From: Clostridiales bacterium
GTDB taxonomy: Bacteria > Bacillota > Clostridia > Lachnospirales > Lachnospiraceae
Assembly: GCA_020859965.1 (NCBI GenBank)
Contig: JAJBVF010000171.1
Location: 1-9,576, forward strand
Reading direction: 5' to 3'
Length of the DNA: 9,576 nt
The notes under the pieces were generated by a model. It ran no database searches, was not told the origin of the DNA, and saw only the letters and a program-made list of their open reading frames with translations. The position numbers and the translations under genes were made by a program. Below, one piece after another: positions 1 through 5,767 of this stretch (within the stretch, counting starts at the first letter, position 1; each line of letters opens with the position of its first letter).

Positions 1-118
1 GTATTATTCATTGAGTTTAGGGATTTTTTGAAACATTATAAGGATTCTCTTGTATTATACTAAGGATGATAAGTAGAGCTTTTGCTGGTATTGGGAAATG
101 TTCAGCCAGTTTCAGAAT

Positions 119-1006
119 TTATATCTTACGCCAGTCTTTCAGCGTTTCCACATACACGGCGGAAACACGGCCCCCGTCCATGGGTTCAATGTCGCCAAAA
201 GCAGGGTTAAGCGGGTGTAGGACGTAGTCCATCTTCCCGGTTTCCGGATTCTTCTTCCTGGCCAGTTTTTTGAGCGTTACACCTCGTTCATCGTAGTATT
301 CCACGATTGTGCCGGGTTTTGGTATGGGGGGGATAGTGTGCTTACGCATAATGACAAGGGCCCCGTCTGGGATGATCGGCTCCATGGATTTTCCTTCTAC
401 GCGTAGGACGTACTCATCTTTTCCCAGAGGGCGGTTTGCGGTGATATGGTAAGGAATGGTATCACCTGCCTGCAATCCACCAGCGGCGATATTGCCGATC
501 ACGGACAGATTGTACCTTTCGTTGCTGGTTGATATTATAGAGGAGAATGCTTTCACCGGGACAAACTGCTTGCGGGTATTTTCTTTTTCTCCGGAAATAA
601 GCGGACCCAGGTTCATGATGACAGAGGGAAGAGGAGTACCCTTGATGAGAGATTCAATCACCGCATGGCCCTCTGGAGTGGTGGCACACCATTCCACAAC
701 GAGGGAGCAGTAGGCGGAAAGAGTGATATTCAAGCGGCGGCATTCAGCCAATACAGCATCTTGTGATTCCGGGTCCAGGGTGATGAAGAGCTTGCTCATG
801 TTTCCCTTGTCCTCTATTTCATAAGGGGGGGCTTGAGTTTCTGCCATGAGTTTTTGAATGATAACAAGTTTTGCATCTGGTATTTTCCCGTTTTTAGAAA
901 ACCAGTTGTTCAGGTGCTTGTAAGAGACCAGACATTTCTCTGCTAGCCAAAAACGATCCCGTCCAGTTTTTTTGAGCCACTGTGTGATTTCTTCTTTCGT
1001 TGGCAT
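119..1006 (-). CDS. CI/LexA-type phage repressor with S24 peptidase domain
   Basis: This 295-residue protein is a lysogeny repressor of the CI/LexA class. Residues 1-55 form an HTH-like segment (LAEKCLVSYKHLNNWF) that begins right at Met1, which supports this start. Residues 165-290 match the S24/LexA peptidase fold. A candidate self-cleavage bond lies at Ala175-Gly176 in NIAAGG, the catalytic serine is Ser207 in GKSMEP, and the catalytic lysine is Lys246 in GVTLKK. Known biology of the family: RecA-ssDNA stimulates autocleavage, which frees the promoters after DNA damage. It is transcribed away from the early genes, and the operator-bearing switch lies immediately upstream, so autoregulation is likely. 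The linker of about 100 residues between the two domains is longer than in LexA. The fold call is firm; the operators it binds are inferred from position. Confidence 0.93.
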   Translation of the reverse strand: MPTKEEITQWLKKTGRDRFWLAEKCLVSYKHLNNWFSKNGKIPDAKLVIIQKLMAETQAPPYEIEDKGNMSKLFITLDPESQDAVLAECRRLNITLSAYCSLVVEWCATTPEGHAVIESLIKGTPLPSVIMNLGPLISGEKENTRKQFVPVKAFSSIISTSNERYNLSVIGNIAAGGLQAGDTIPYHITANRPLGKDEYVLRVEGKSMEPIIPDGALVIMRKHTIPPIPKPGTIVEYYDERGVTLKKLARKKNPETGKMDYVLHPLNPAFGDIEPMDGGRVSAVYVETLKDWRKI

Positions 1007-1009
1007 GCC

Positions 1010-1040
1010 AATAACTTATCAGTTTTTTCTGATATGTAAA
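1010..1040 (-). promoter_or_regulatory. Putative repressor promoter overlapping left operator
   Basis: Read on the minus strand, TTTACA (1040-1035) could be a -35 box, with the whole palindromic operator in the spacer. A weak -10 (AGTTAT or AAGTTA, about 1017-1011) follows. The predicted transcript start would then fall at or inside the repressor ATG (1006-1004), implying a leaderless mRNA. The -10 match is poor, so the promoter is tentative. Confidence 0.4.
1016..1037. promoter_or_regulatory. Left operator, 22-bp copy with palindromic core
   Basis: The core at 1017-1034 is TATCAG, six T, CTGATA: perfect 6-bp arms around a 6-bp spacer. The 22-bp block 1016-1037 is the exact reverse complement of 1079-1100. 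A duplicated palindrome in a divergent repressor/early-gene gap is the expected layout for phage repressor operators. Confidence 0.85.
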
Positions 1041-1049
1041 GATTCTAAT

Positions 1050-1067
1050 TGAAAGGTTTTCCTGATA
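1050..1067. promoter_or_regulatory. Degenerate middle operator candidate
   Basis: The right arm CTGATA (1062-1067) is intact and the spacer is T-rich, but the left arm TGAAAG matches TATCAG at only three of six positions. Its centre lies 33 bp from the left operator centre and 32 bp from the right one, about three helical turns each. It may be a weak, cooperatively filled site or only a half-site. Confidence 0.4.
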
Positions 1068-1075
1068 ATCTTCTG

Positions 1076-1104
1076 TTGACATATCAGAAAAAACTGATAA
1101 ATAT
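1076..1104 (+). promoter_or_regulatory. Rightward early promoter
   Basis: A consensus -35 box TTGACA lies at 1076-1081 and the right operator fills the spacer. The -10 is a TAAATA-like hexamer near 1098-1103 with a 16-bp spacer; its match is poorer. Repressor bound here would block RNA polymerase directly. Transcription would start around 1110, just ahead of the ATG at 1128. Confidence 0.65.
1079..1100. promoter_or_regulatory. Right operator, 22-bp copy with palindromic core
   Basis: The core at 1082-1099 is TATCAG, six A, CTGATA. The 22-bp block is a perfect inverted copy of 1016-1037. Adding the three preceding bases, which belong to each -35 box, gives 24 of 25 identical positions, so operator and -35 box appear duplicated as a unit. 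Confidence 0.85.
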
Positions 1105-1127
1105 GAGTTCATCAACCACACGAAACG

Positions 1128-1355
1128 ATGAAACCATCAACCATTGAAATCAATATGGAAGACCTGACGGAAGCAGGAAAACTTCTGTTACTGGGCATTT
1201 CCGCCAAACTGAAATGTTCGCCGCAGGAAGCTATGTCTTCCGCTGTCAATTCCAGCGGCCATCTACTTTTCAATCGCGACCGTTTAATCACTCCCAGCAA
1301 GCTTCCCCAACCCCGCAAGGGCAAGCATTCTGAAACCAAGAAACCGGCGGTTTAA
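1128..1355 (+). CDS. Small early protein, unknown
   Basis: This 75-residue protein is the first gene of the rightward transcript, a position often taken by Cro-like or other early regulators. Residues 4-9 (STIEIN) could form a short strand. They are followed by a long helical segment (residues 11-43) containing LLLLGISAKLKCSPQEA, which loosely resembles a ribbon-helix-helix arrangement. The C-terminal 25 residues are basic and proline-rich and look disordered. I do not recognise a family. The start lies about 18 bp downstream of the predicted transcription start and has no clear Shine-Dalgarno. A DNA-binding role is a guess from position and composition only. Confidence 0.65.
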   Translation: MKPSTIEINMEDLTEAGKLLLLGISAKLKCSPQEAMSSAVNSSGHLLFNRDRLITPSKLPQPRKGKHSETKKPAV

Positions 1356-1368
1356 TCCAAGGAAAATG

Positions 1369-1389
1369 ACAAAATAGGAAATATTTTGT
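1369..1389 (+). repeat. AT-rich inverted repeat, hairpin candidate
   Basis: Perfect 8-bp arms ACAAAATA and TATTTTGT flank a 5-nt loop GGAAA in the 104-bp gap between the first and second early genes. The stem is AT-rich and has no T-tract after it, so it is a poor intrinsic terminator. It could be a weak attenuator, an RNA-processing site or a protein-binding palindrome. Confidence 0.35.
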
Positions 1390-1459
1390 TGAATTCTTCT
1401 GCTGAAATAGTAAATCAGGATTTGTTAGAACGATAATATCCAAAAAAAGAAAGGTAAAT

Positions 1460-1642
1460 ATGATTATCGAATACGACACCGAAGACCGCTGCATCCGAGT
1501 GGACGATGTAGCTGTGAGCCACGCAGATGCCGAAAGGCTCATGAACGAGCATGAAACCGCAGCCGCAGCCCTCGAAAACGCCCTTGTGCAGTACGAACAG
1601 GATCACGCCACGACGGATAATCCTGACGGCCATAGAGACTGA
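1460..1642 (+). CDS. Small acidic protein, unknown
   Basis: This 60-residue acidic protein begins with a strand-like stretch (MIIEYDTEDRCIRVDDVAVS). A predicted helix with alternating hydrophobic and acidic residues follows (about 21-48). A reasonable Shine-Dalgarno, AGAAAGG, lies about 6 bp before the ATG, one of the better ribosome binding sites in the window. No family is recognised. The reading frame stays open past its TGA stop (1640-1642) for 18 more sense codons up to TAA at 1697-1699. The protein may therefore have a rare readthrough form, or an ancestral longer form may have been cut by a nonsense mutation. Confidence 0.65.
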   Translation: MIIEYDTEDRCIRVDDVAVSHADAERLMNEHETAAAALENALVQYEQDHATTDNPDGHRD

Positions 1643-1645
1643 ACT

Positions 1646-1699
1646 ATGGAAGAGGTCCTTATCGAAGAATTGAAACGGCTCGGCTGGTACGAGCTTTAA
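1646..1699 (+). CDS. 17-residue micro-ORF, possible
   Basis: An ATG lies 3 bp after the preceding stop, in the same frame, and encodes 17 residues (MEEVLIEELKRLGWYEL) that look like one amphipathic helix. There is no strong ribosome binding site, so translation would rely on reinitiation after the upstream stop. It is listed because the composition is protein-like; it may equally be the remnant tail of the upstream gene. Confidence 0.25.
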   Translation: MEEVLIEELKRLGWYEL

Positions 1700-1717
1700 A
1701 CCCAACCCCGAACAACA

Positions 1718-1915
1718 ATGAGAAAAATGACGAATGAACAGTACTGGATGCGCCGAGACCGCGATGCAAAAACAGAATCCCTATACGGCTGCCCGCTGGA
1801 TTTGCCGGAAAACGACCTCAAGCCCCGGTCCGGCATCGTGCAGAACCTTGTCTTTTGTGCCCTGGTAACAGGGTTCGGAACAATCGTCTATTTCACCATT
1901 AACTCCTTTTTATAA
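1718..1915 (+). CDS. Small single-pass membrane protein
   Basis: This 65-residue protein has a charged N-terminal half (MTNEQYWMRRDRDAKTE) and one hydrophobic segment at about residues 42-64 (VQNLVFCALVTGFGTIVYFT). It is probably a tail-anchored inner-membrane protein with the N-terminus in the cytoplasm. No family is recognised. An alternative start at the Met4 codon is possible. Small one-helix proteins in the early region of temperate phages sometimes act in superinfection exclusion or host modulation, but nothing here shows that specifically. It lies 6 bp before the next gene. Confidence 0.65.
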   Translation: MRKMTNEQYWMRRDRDAKTESLYGCPLDLPENDLKPRSGIVQNLVFCALVTGFGTIVYFTINSFL

Positions 1916-1921
1916 ACGACT

Positions 1922-2155
1922 ATGAATGAACCACAATACGAAAAGACAATGTCCCTTGCTCAAGTATGCAAGGCTGCCCGTGAGAAAACCGGAGAAAAGC
2001 CTATTCACGCTATCAATGCGGCGAAATGGGTAAAAGCCGGAAAGATTCGGACGCACACCGTTTGCGGGTTGACGCGCCCCCGGTTTCTGCTCTCCGAGTT
2101 CCTCGAAGACTACTACAAAAACGTAGCACCCCGTTCAGTGGCGAAAGCCCGCTAA
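1922..2155 (+). CDS. Winged-HTH, excisionase/MerR-like DNA-binding protein
   Basis: This 77-residue protein has the layout of the excisionase/MerR-like winged helix. A first helix with a turn (SLAQVCKAAREKTGE) is followed by a recognition-helix region (HAINAAKWVKAGKIRTHTV). Next come a wing-like segment (GLTRPRFLLSEF) and a short C-terminal helix with a basic tail. The WVKAGKI then R-x-x-x-SEF spacing is typical of excisionase-type domains. Plausible roles are excisionase, Cro-type antirepressor or an early transcription regulator. No integrase is in the window, so excisionase is not proven. An HTH-like gene follows directly downstream. Confidence 0.7.
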   Translation: MNEPQYEKTMSLAQVCKAAREKTGEKPIHAINAAKWVKAGKIRTHTVCGLTRPRFLLSEFLEDYYKNVAPRSVAKAR

Positions 2156-2223
2156 CCCTCCCAGCCCAAAAAGCCCGCGGCATGATCATTTATTTCATCG
2201 TTAAATCTTAATTGTCAAAAATC

Positions 2224-2592
2224 ATGGAAGGATTGAAGCAATTTATAGTGTCCATTGTGGAGCAGACTATTCAGAGTTTGCATGACCGAGGCTTGCTGCT
2301 CGTAAACGAAGGCGACGAGGAAAAGGCCGCCCGCATGTTTAATGGAAAGCTGGAACTCTCTATAAACGACTTGGCGCAGCATCCAGCCTGCGGATGGTCA
2401 CGCAAGAAGACTATCAAACTTCTACGGGACAAGCACATAGAAGACCTTGGTACCAGTGCCCGCGACTACCGTATTTCTGCCGTGAGCGTGTACCGCTTTC
2501 TTACTAAGGAGAAAATCTCTCAGACAGGGGTCGACATGAACAGACCTCCCGCAAAACGGAAGAGGAACCCCTCAAGTACCATTTCCAACTAA
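2224..2592 (+). CDS. Small HTH-domain protein, probable DNA-binding regulator
   Basis: The first 45 residues include an amphipathic helix (LKQFIVSIVEQTIQSLHDRG) that could mediate dimerisation. The segment LSINDLAQHPACGWSRKKTI looks like an HTH. It is followed by KLLRDKHIEDLGTSARDYRI, ending in the R-x-YRI-x-x-x-x-V-x-RFL pattern seen at the wing of excisionase-type domains. The tail (about residues 100-122) is basic and disordered. I chose the ATG at 2224; a TTG four codons upstream (2212) is possible, and neither has a clear Shine-Dalgarno. With the preceding gene it forms a tandem pair of small DNA-binding proteins in the early operon. The target is unknown. Confidence 0.65.
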   Translation: MEGLKQFIVSIVEQTIQSLHDRGLLLVNEGDEEKAARMFNGKLELSINDLAQHPACGWSRKKTIKLLRDKHIEDLGTSARDYRISAVSVYRFLTKEKISQTGVDMNRPPAKRKRNPSSTISN

Positions 2593-2626
2593 CCTAACCT
2601 AAATAACAACAAACAGAAAAAACACC

Positions 2627-3238
2627 ATGCAAAGAAACGAATGCAAGCCCGGAACCGAAGTCATCATCCAGGGAACGATCAAGGCAGATGACGGAACGGA
2701 TTTTAACCCTATCGAAATCACTATCCGCCATGATGACGGCAAAACGGAAGATAACTTTTTTGACCATTCTGTCCTCGAACCCGCCCAGGCGAAATACGAC
2801 CCGGCGCGGAAATACCGCAAGGGGGATTTGGTGCGAATCACCGGATTTCACGGGAGGCTTTTCGGAAGTGGAGGTAATCGGGAGTTGTCCGCAAATAACG
2901 CAATTGGAGGCCAAGTGGCCCTTTGTGGAGACGAGATTGCGGGAGGGGATGTTAGCCTCCCTGATGGCGTTTTACTAAACCGAAACAATTACCTTTCAGT
3001 TGCCTGCATTGAGCTTGTCAAGCCCATTGAAGAAATTGAGGCAGAACAGCCTTATTACGTTGAGGAAGAGGACGATTCATTTGGTGTGTGGTTTAAAAAA
3101 GGCTCTGAAATTTTCTTGAGAATGCACTGCGTGTCTTTCGGAGACGGGCGCGAAGTGACACGAGAAGAGGCCCTAGAGAAAGCCTTGGAGCTTTGCGACG
3201 AACTGAACCGCAAGCACCGCGAATCCCTGAATGCTTAA
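2627..3238 (+). CDS. Acidic protein, unknown, upstream of recombination genes
   Basis: This 203-residue protein appears to have three parts. An N-terminal beta-rich stretch (residues 8-50, GTEVIIQGTIKADDG onward) and a second strand-rich region (about 62-130, containing YRKGDLVRITGFHGR) could form a small barrel, perhaps OB-like. A highly acidic linker follows (about 134-150, EEIEAEQPYYVEEEDDSF). The C-terminal region has a WFKKGSEIFLRM strand pair and a helix rich in Glu and Leu (REEALEKALELCDELNRKH). I do not recognise the family. Its place just ahead of the RecT/exonuclease cassette makes a DNA-binding or single-strand-binding helper role possible, but this is inference only. Confidence 0.65.
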   Translation: MQRNECKPGTEVIIQGTIKADDGTDFNPIEITIRHDDGKTEDNFFDHSVLEPAQAKYDPARKYRKGDLVRITGFHGRLFGSGGNRELSANNAIGGQVALCGDEIAGGDVSLPDGVLLNRNNYLSVACIELVKPIEEIEAEQPYYVEEEDDSFGVWFKKGSEIFLRMHCVSFGDGREVTREEALEKALELCDELNRKHRESLNA

Positions 3239-3244
3239 ATAGCA

Positions 3245-3278
3245 GTTGGCCGGGGTCAGCGCCAACTGATCCCCGGCC
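3245..3278 (+). promoter_or_regulatory. Strong hairpin with competing alternative stem before recT-like gene
   Basis: The main stem pairs 3248-3259 with 3266-3278: eight GC pairs, one bulged base and four more pairs, with a 6-nt loop. An alternative perfect 6-bp stem pairs GTTGGC (3245-3250) with GCCAAC (3261-3266). It uses bases from both arms and the loop of the main stem, so the two folds exclude each other. The bases after the main stem (TTGTTACAC) are only weakly T-rich. It could be a terminator/attenuator or an mRNA structure controlling the next gene. Confidence 0.6.
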
Positions 3279-3304
3279 TTGTTACACAGAACCATGCAAA
3301 GATT

Positions 3305-4237
3305 ATGAGTAACGCACCTACAGATAAACTAGATTTGCCCCAGGCGCCAGTCCCGAAAAAGACACTCTACGAAATTGTGATGTCCGAGGACGTGAAGAAC
3401 CACATTGCCCAGCTTGTAGAAGGCATGATGACGCCGGAACGGTGTATCAGCATCTTCTGGCATTGCTGCCAGAAAACCCCACTCCTTCAGCAATGCGCCC
3501 CTGTAACGCTGATTGCCGCCCTGAAAAACCTGCTGATGATGCGGTGTGAGCCTGACGGCATCCACGGCTATCTGGTGCCCTTTTGGAGCAATGATAAGGC
3601 AAGCGGCCGGTCTGTATTGACCTGCGTGGCTGTACCCTCCGCCCGCGGCCTGATGCGCATGGCCCGCTCCAATGGCGTCACCAATCTCAATATTGGAATT
3701 GTGAGAGAGGGGGAGCCATTTTCCTGGGGCCTGGAAGAAGGGAAATTTGCAATGAGCCACATCCCGGAATGGGATGACAGCACGGCGCCCATCAGGGGTT
3801 TTTATTGCACCTGGACAGACAAGGACCTCTACCTACACGGGGAACGCATGAGCCTGCGCGCCGTGGAGGAAATCAAGGCCCGCACCAAGTCCCGGAACAA
3901 GAAAGGGGAAGTAGTAGGTCCGTGGGTGACTGACTTCGGGCAAATGGGGCTCAAAACGGTCATCAAGCGTGCCTCCAAGCAATGGGATTTGCCCCTCTAC
4001 ATCCAAGAAGCCATGAGCAGCGCCGACGATCAGGAATTTGGAAGCGAAATGCGGAATGTAACCCCGTCCAAGGATGAAAACGAGGAAATAGACCCCTTTA
4101 ACCCGCCCAAACCGGAGGAAAAACGGCCTACGGCATCGGAGGCATTACCGCCTCCAAATGATGATACCGATGATTTTTTTGGAAGTCTGAAGGAGCAGGA
4201 ACGTGAGTATGTACCAGCCAATAGAGAGGACTACTAA
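3305..4237 (+). CDS. recT: RecT-family single-strand annealing protein
   Basis: This 310-residue protein matches the RecT family, which anneals complementary single strands and works with a partner 5'-3' exonuclease. The core spans about residues 20-235. It includes the helical N-terminal part (CISIFWHCCQKTPLLQQCAP), the central LVPFWS segment, and the signature GPWVTDFGQMGLKTVIKRAS at about 205-224, where RecT proteins carry a W-x-x-x-F-x-x-M-x-x-K-T-V-I-x-R pattern. The last 70 residues are acidic, proline-rich and probably disordered, with EEIDPF and DDTDDFF patches. The partner exonuclease gene follows within a few bases of the stop. A strong hairpin in the 66-bp leader suggests mRNA-level control. 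The start at 3305 gives the usual family length. Confidence 0.92.
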   Translation: MSNAPTDKLDLPQAPVPKKTLYEIVMSEDVKNHIAQLVEGMMTPERCISIFWHCCQKTPLLQQCAPVTLIAALKNLLMMRCEPDGIHGYLVPFWSNDKASGRSVLTCVAVPSARGLMRMARSNGVTNLNIGIVREGEPFSWGLEEGKFAMSHIPEWDDSTAPIRGFYCTWTDKDLYLHGERMSLRAVEEIKARTKSRNKKGEVVGPWVTDFGQMGLKTVIKRASKQWDLPLYIQEAMSSADDQEFGSEMRNVTPSKDENEEIDPFNPPKPEEKRPTASEALPPPNDDTDDFFGSLKEQEREYVPANREDY

Positions 4238-4241
4238 AGTT

Positions 4242-4922
4242 ATGTTAGACCTTGAAAATATAGTTATTTACGAGGATGTCCCACAACGGAGCGACCTATG
4301 GTTTAAATTGCGTTCCGGTCATCTGACCGCCAGCAACTTTGACCGACTGATCACTCCCAAAACCGGGAAGCCGTCAGCCCAGCAGGATGATTTAATCATC
4401 GAACTGTGCTGCTCCTGTCTGCGTCCGGATGAAATAACCTTTGAAGGCAATTTTCACACGGATCGCGGGGAAGCCTTGGAACCGGAAGCCCGCGAGCTTT
4501 TCGCGACCTTGACCGGCAAAGCGGTAAAAGAAGTTGGATTTATCCGCCGCAAAACGGCCCCTATCGGGTGCAGTCCTGACGGACTTGTTGTTGAAAATCT
4601 GGAAGACGGTCTTGATCTTGTGATTGCCGGCCTTGAAATCAAGTGCCCTATCTCCAAGCATCATGTCCGGCATCTGCTGGGCGGCGTTCTGCCGGACAAA
4701 CACAAGCCGCAGGTGCACGGCTCCATGGCTGTGACTGGCTTGCGGGCGTGGTATTTCCTTTCCTACTGCCCCGGACTGCGCCCGTTTTTGGTCAAAGTGG
4801 AATGGGACGAGTACACCGACCGCATTAAGGCGGCTCTGGACGAATTCGGCCCAAAATACCTTGACGCTTACACTCGGATCATGCCGGCAATCCGCCCGGC
4901 AGCAGAAGGGAGGGCGGCATGA
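4242..4922 (+). CDS. YqaJ-family exonuclease (lambda exonuclease-type), RecT partner
   Basis: From this start the protein has 226 residues and matches YqaJ/lambda-exonuclease-type PD-(D/E)XK nucleases, which resect duplex ends to give the single strands RecT anneals. Visible motifs are WFKLRSGHLTASNF near residue 20-33, RGEALEPEARELF with Glu77, GCSPDGLV with Asp113, GLEIKCPI with Glu132 and Lys134 (the E-x-K catalytic pair), and HKPQVHGSMAV with Gln157. The conserved region begins only about 20 residues after the ATG at 4242, which lies 4 bp after the recT-like stop and behind GAGAGGA. In-frame GTG 4203 and ATG 4209 would instead overlap the upstream gene and cannot be excluded. The 3' end overlaps the resolvase start (ATGA). 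Confidence 0.92.
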   Translation: MLDLENIVIYEDVPQRSDLWFKLRSGHLTASNFDRLITPKTGKPSAQQDDLIIELCCSCLRPDEITFEGNFHTDRGEALEPEARELFATLTGKAVKEVGFIRRKTAPIGCSPDGLVVENLEDGLDLVIAGLEIKCPISKHHVRHLLGGVLPDKHKPQVHGSMAVTGLRAWYFLSYCPGLRPFLVKVEWDEYTDRIKAALDEFGPKYLDAYTRIMPAIRPAAEGRAA

Positions 4923-5431
4923 ACAAGCGCATCTTAGGTCTTGATCTGTCCCTTACCGCTACGGGGTGGGCTCTGGTGTGGGATGGTTCCCCGAAATGGG
5001 GCGTCATCAAATCCAAGCATAGAAGCGCTAAGCGTCTCTCTGAAATCCGCAATGAGGTACGAGTCATCATCTACCAAGAGCAGCCGTCACTTGCCGTCAT
5101 TGAGGGCTATTCCTACGGCTCTCACCAAGGCATGGCCGGGCTGGCAGAACTGGGGGGCGTTGTTCGTCTCCTGCTGCTTGACATGGGGGTTCCCTTCATT
5201 GTTGTGGCCCCTACCACCAACAAGAAATTTGCCACCGGGAAGGGCAATGCGGAAAAGGATTTGATGCTCAAACGCGTTTTCCAGCATTGGGGTGCGGATA
5301 TGAACAATAATAACGAGGCGGACGCCTTTGCTCTGGCCCAGTTTGGCCGCTGCTACCTCAACCCGGAAGGCTTTTGCGATTACCAAGTCGCGAGCGTGGA
5401 AACCTACAAAAGAAAGGAACTCGGCAAATGA
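4919..5431 (+). CDS. RuvC-like Holliday junction resolvase
   Basis: This 170-residue protein has the RuvC/RNase H-like fold. The first strand carries Asp9 in GLDLSLTATGWAL, the second acidic site is Glu62 in VIEGYSYGS, and the third is the EADAFALAQFG helix with Asp135 (Glu133 nearby). These correspond to the metal-binding carboxylates of RuvC. The expected role is cutting four-way junctions or branched phage DNA made by annealing and recombination, before packaging. Length is normal for the family. The start is fixed by ATGA overlap with the exonuclease gene, which makes annealase, exonuclease and resolvase one translationally coupled cassette. Unlike E. coli RuvC, the residue three before Asp135 is Asn, so the exact fourth ligand is unclear. 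Confidence 0.87.
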   Translation: MNKRILGLDLSLTATGWALVWDGSPKWGVIKSKHRSAKRLSEIRNEVRVIIYQEQPSLAVIEGYSYGSHQGMAGLAELGGVVRLLLLDMGVPFIVVAPTTNKKFATGKGNAEKDLMLKRVFQHWGADMNNNNEADAFALAQFGRCYLNPEGFCDYQVASVETYKRKELGK

Positions 5432-5766
5432 GCCCCGAAGAAAGAGAGAAAAAACGGCGCTGGATGATGGAGTACAACCGCAGGCGGAAAGCCTCTTCCG
5501 CCAAGACCGCGCAACCCGATCTTGACGCCCTCAACGCCATTTGTGGCACCCGCTTCCGGTACGGACAGCAAATAACGGTTATGGGCGTTAGAGGCACCGT
5601 TTCCGGTGCTCTGGAAGGCGGGTATCTCCTGGTTAAGCACAAGGGGAGAACTTACCACATTAACCCACATGACGCCTACCCCGTGATCAATCTGTCCGGC
5701 ACCGTCACTTTTGACGGCTGGACGATGGGGCCAAGCGGAAAACTTAAAATCAAGAAAGGAAATTAA
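5428..5766 (+). CDS. Small basic/beta-rich protein, unknown
   Basis: This 112-residue protein starts at an ATG overlapping the resolvase stop (ATGA), chosen over an in-frame TTG at 5374 that lies deep in the resolvase gene. Residues 1-25 are strongly basic and helical (SPEEREKKRRWMMEYNRRRK), the kind of segment that binds nucleic acid. The rest alternates strands and glycine turns (RYGQQITVMGVRGTVSGALE, then YLLVKHKGRTYHINPHDAY), suggesting an SH3-like or KOW-like small barrel. I do not recognise the family. Stop and next start are separated by 1 bp, so it belongs to the coupled accessory block. Confidence 0.7.
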   Translation: MSPEEREKKRRWMMEYNRRRKASSAKTAQPDLDALNAICGTRFRYGQQITVMGVRGTVSGALEGGYLLVKHKGRTYHINPHDAYPVINLSGTVTFDGWTMGPSGKLKIKKGN

Positions 5767-5767
5767 A

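Noticed and set aside
30..60. Two TATAAT hexamers on the minus strand (35-40 and 54-59) suggesting promoters downstream of the repressor.
   Set aside because: No acceptable -35 box at the right distance, and such hexamers are expected by chance in AT-rich DNA.
1..63. Frame 1 is open from the window edge to TAA at 61-63 (20 codons), possibly the end of a rightward gene lying outside.
   Set aside because: It is too short to recognise, lies in AT-rich sequence and has no supporting context.
1678..1697. 5-bp inverted repeat GCTCG/CGAGC followed by TTT, a possible terminator.
   Set aside because: The stem is short, the T-run is only three bases, and it would cut the early operon between tightly spaced genes.
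2026..2211. 61-codon plus-strand frame overlapping the excisionase-like gene.
   Set aside because: It is an Arg/Ser/Pro-rich out-of-frame shadow inside a gene with a clear HTH pattern.
3280..3307. TTGTTA and ATTATG with a 17-bp spacer as a promoter for the RecT-type gene.
   Set aside because: The -10 would overlap the start codon, so the message would begin inside the gene.
3329..3760. Long minus-strand open frame (143 codons) opposite the RecT-type gene.
   Set aside because: Its composition, rich in His, Gly and Ala, is that of an antisense shadow. The plus-strand frame has a clear family match.
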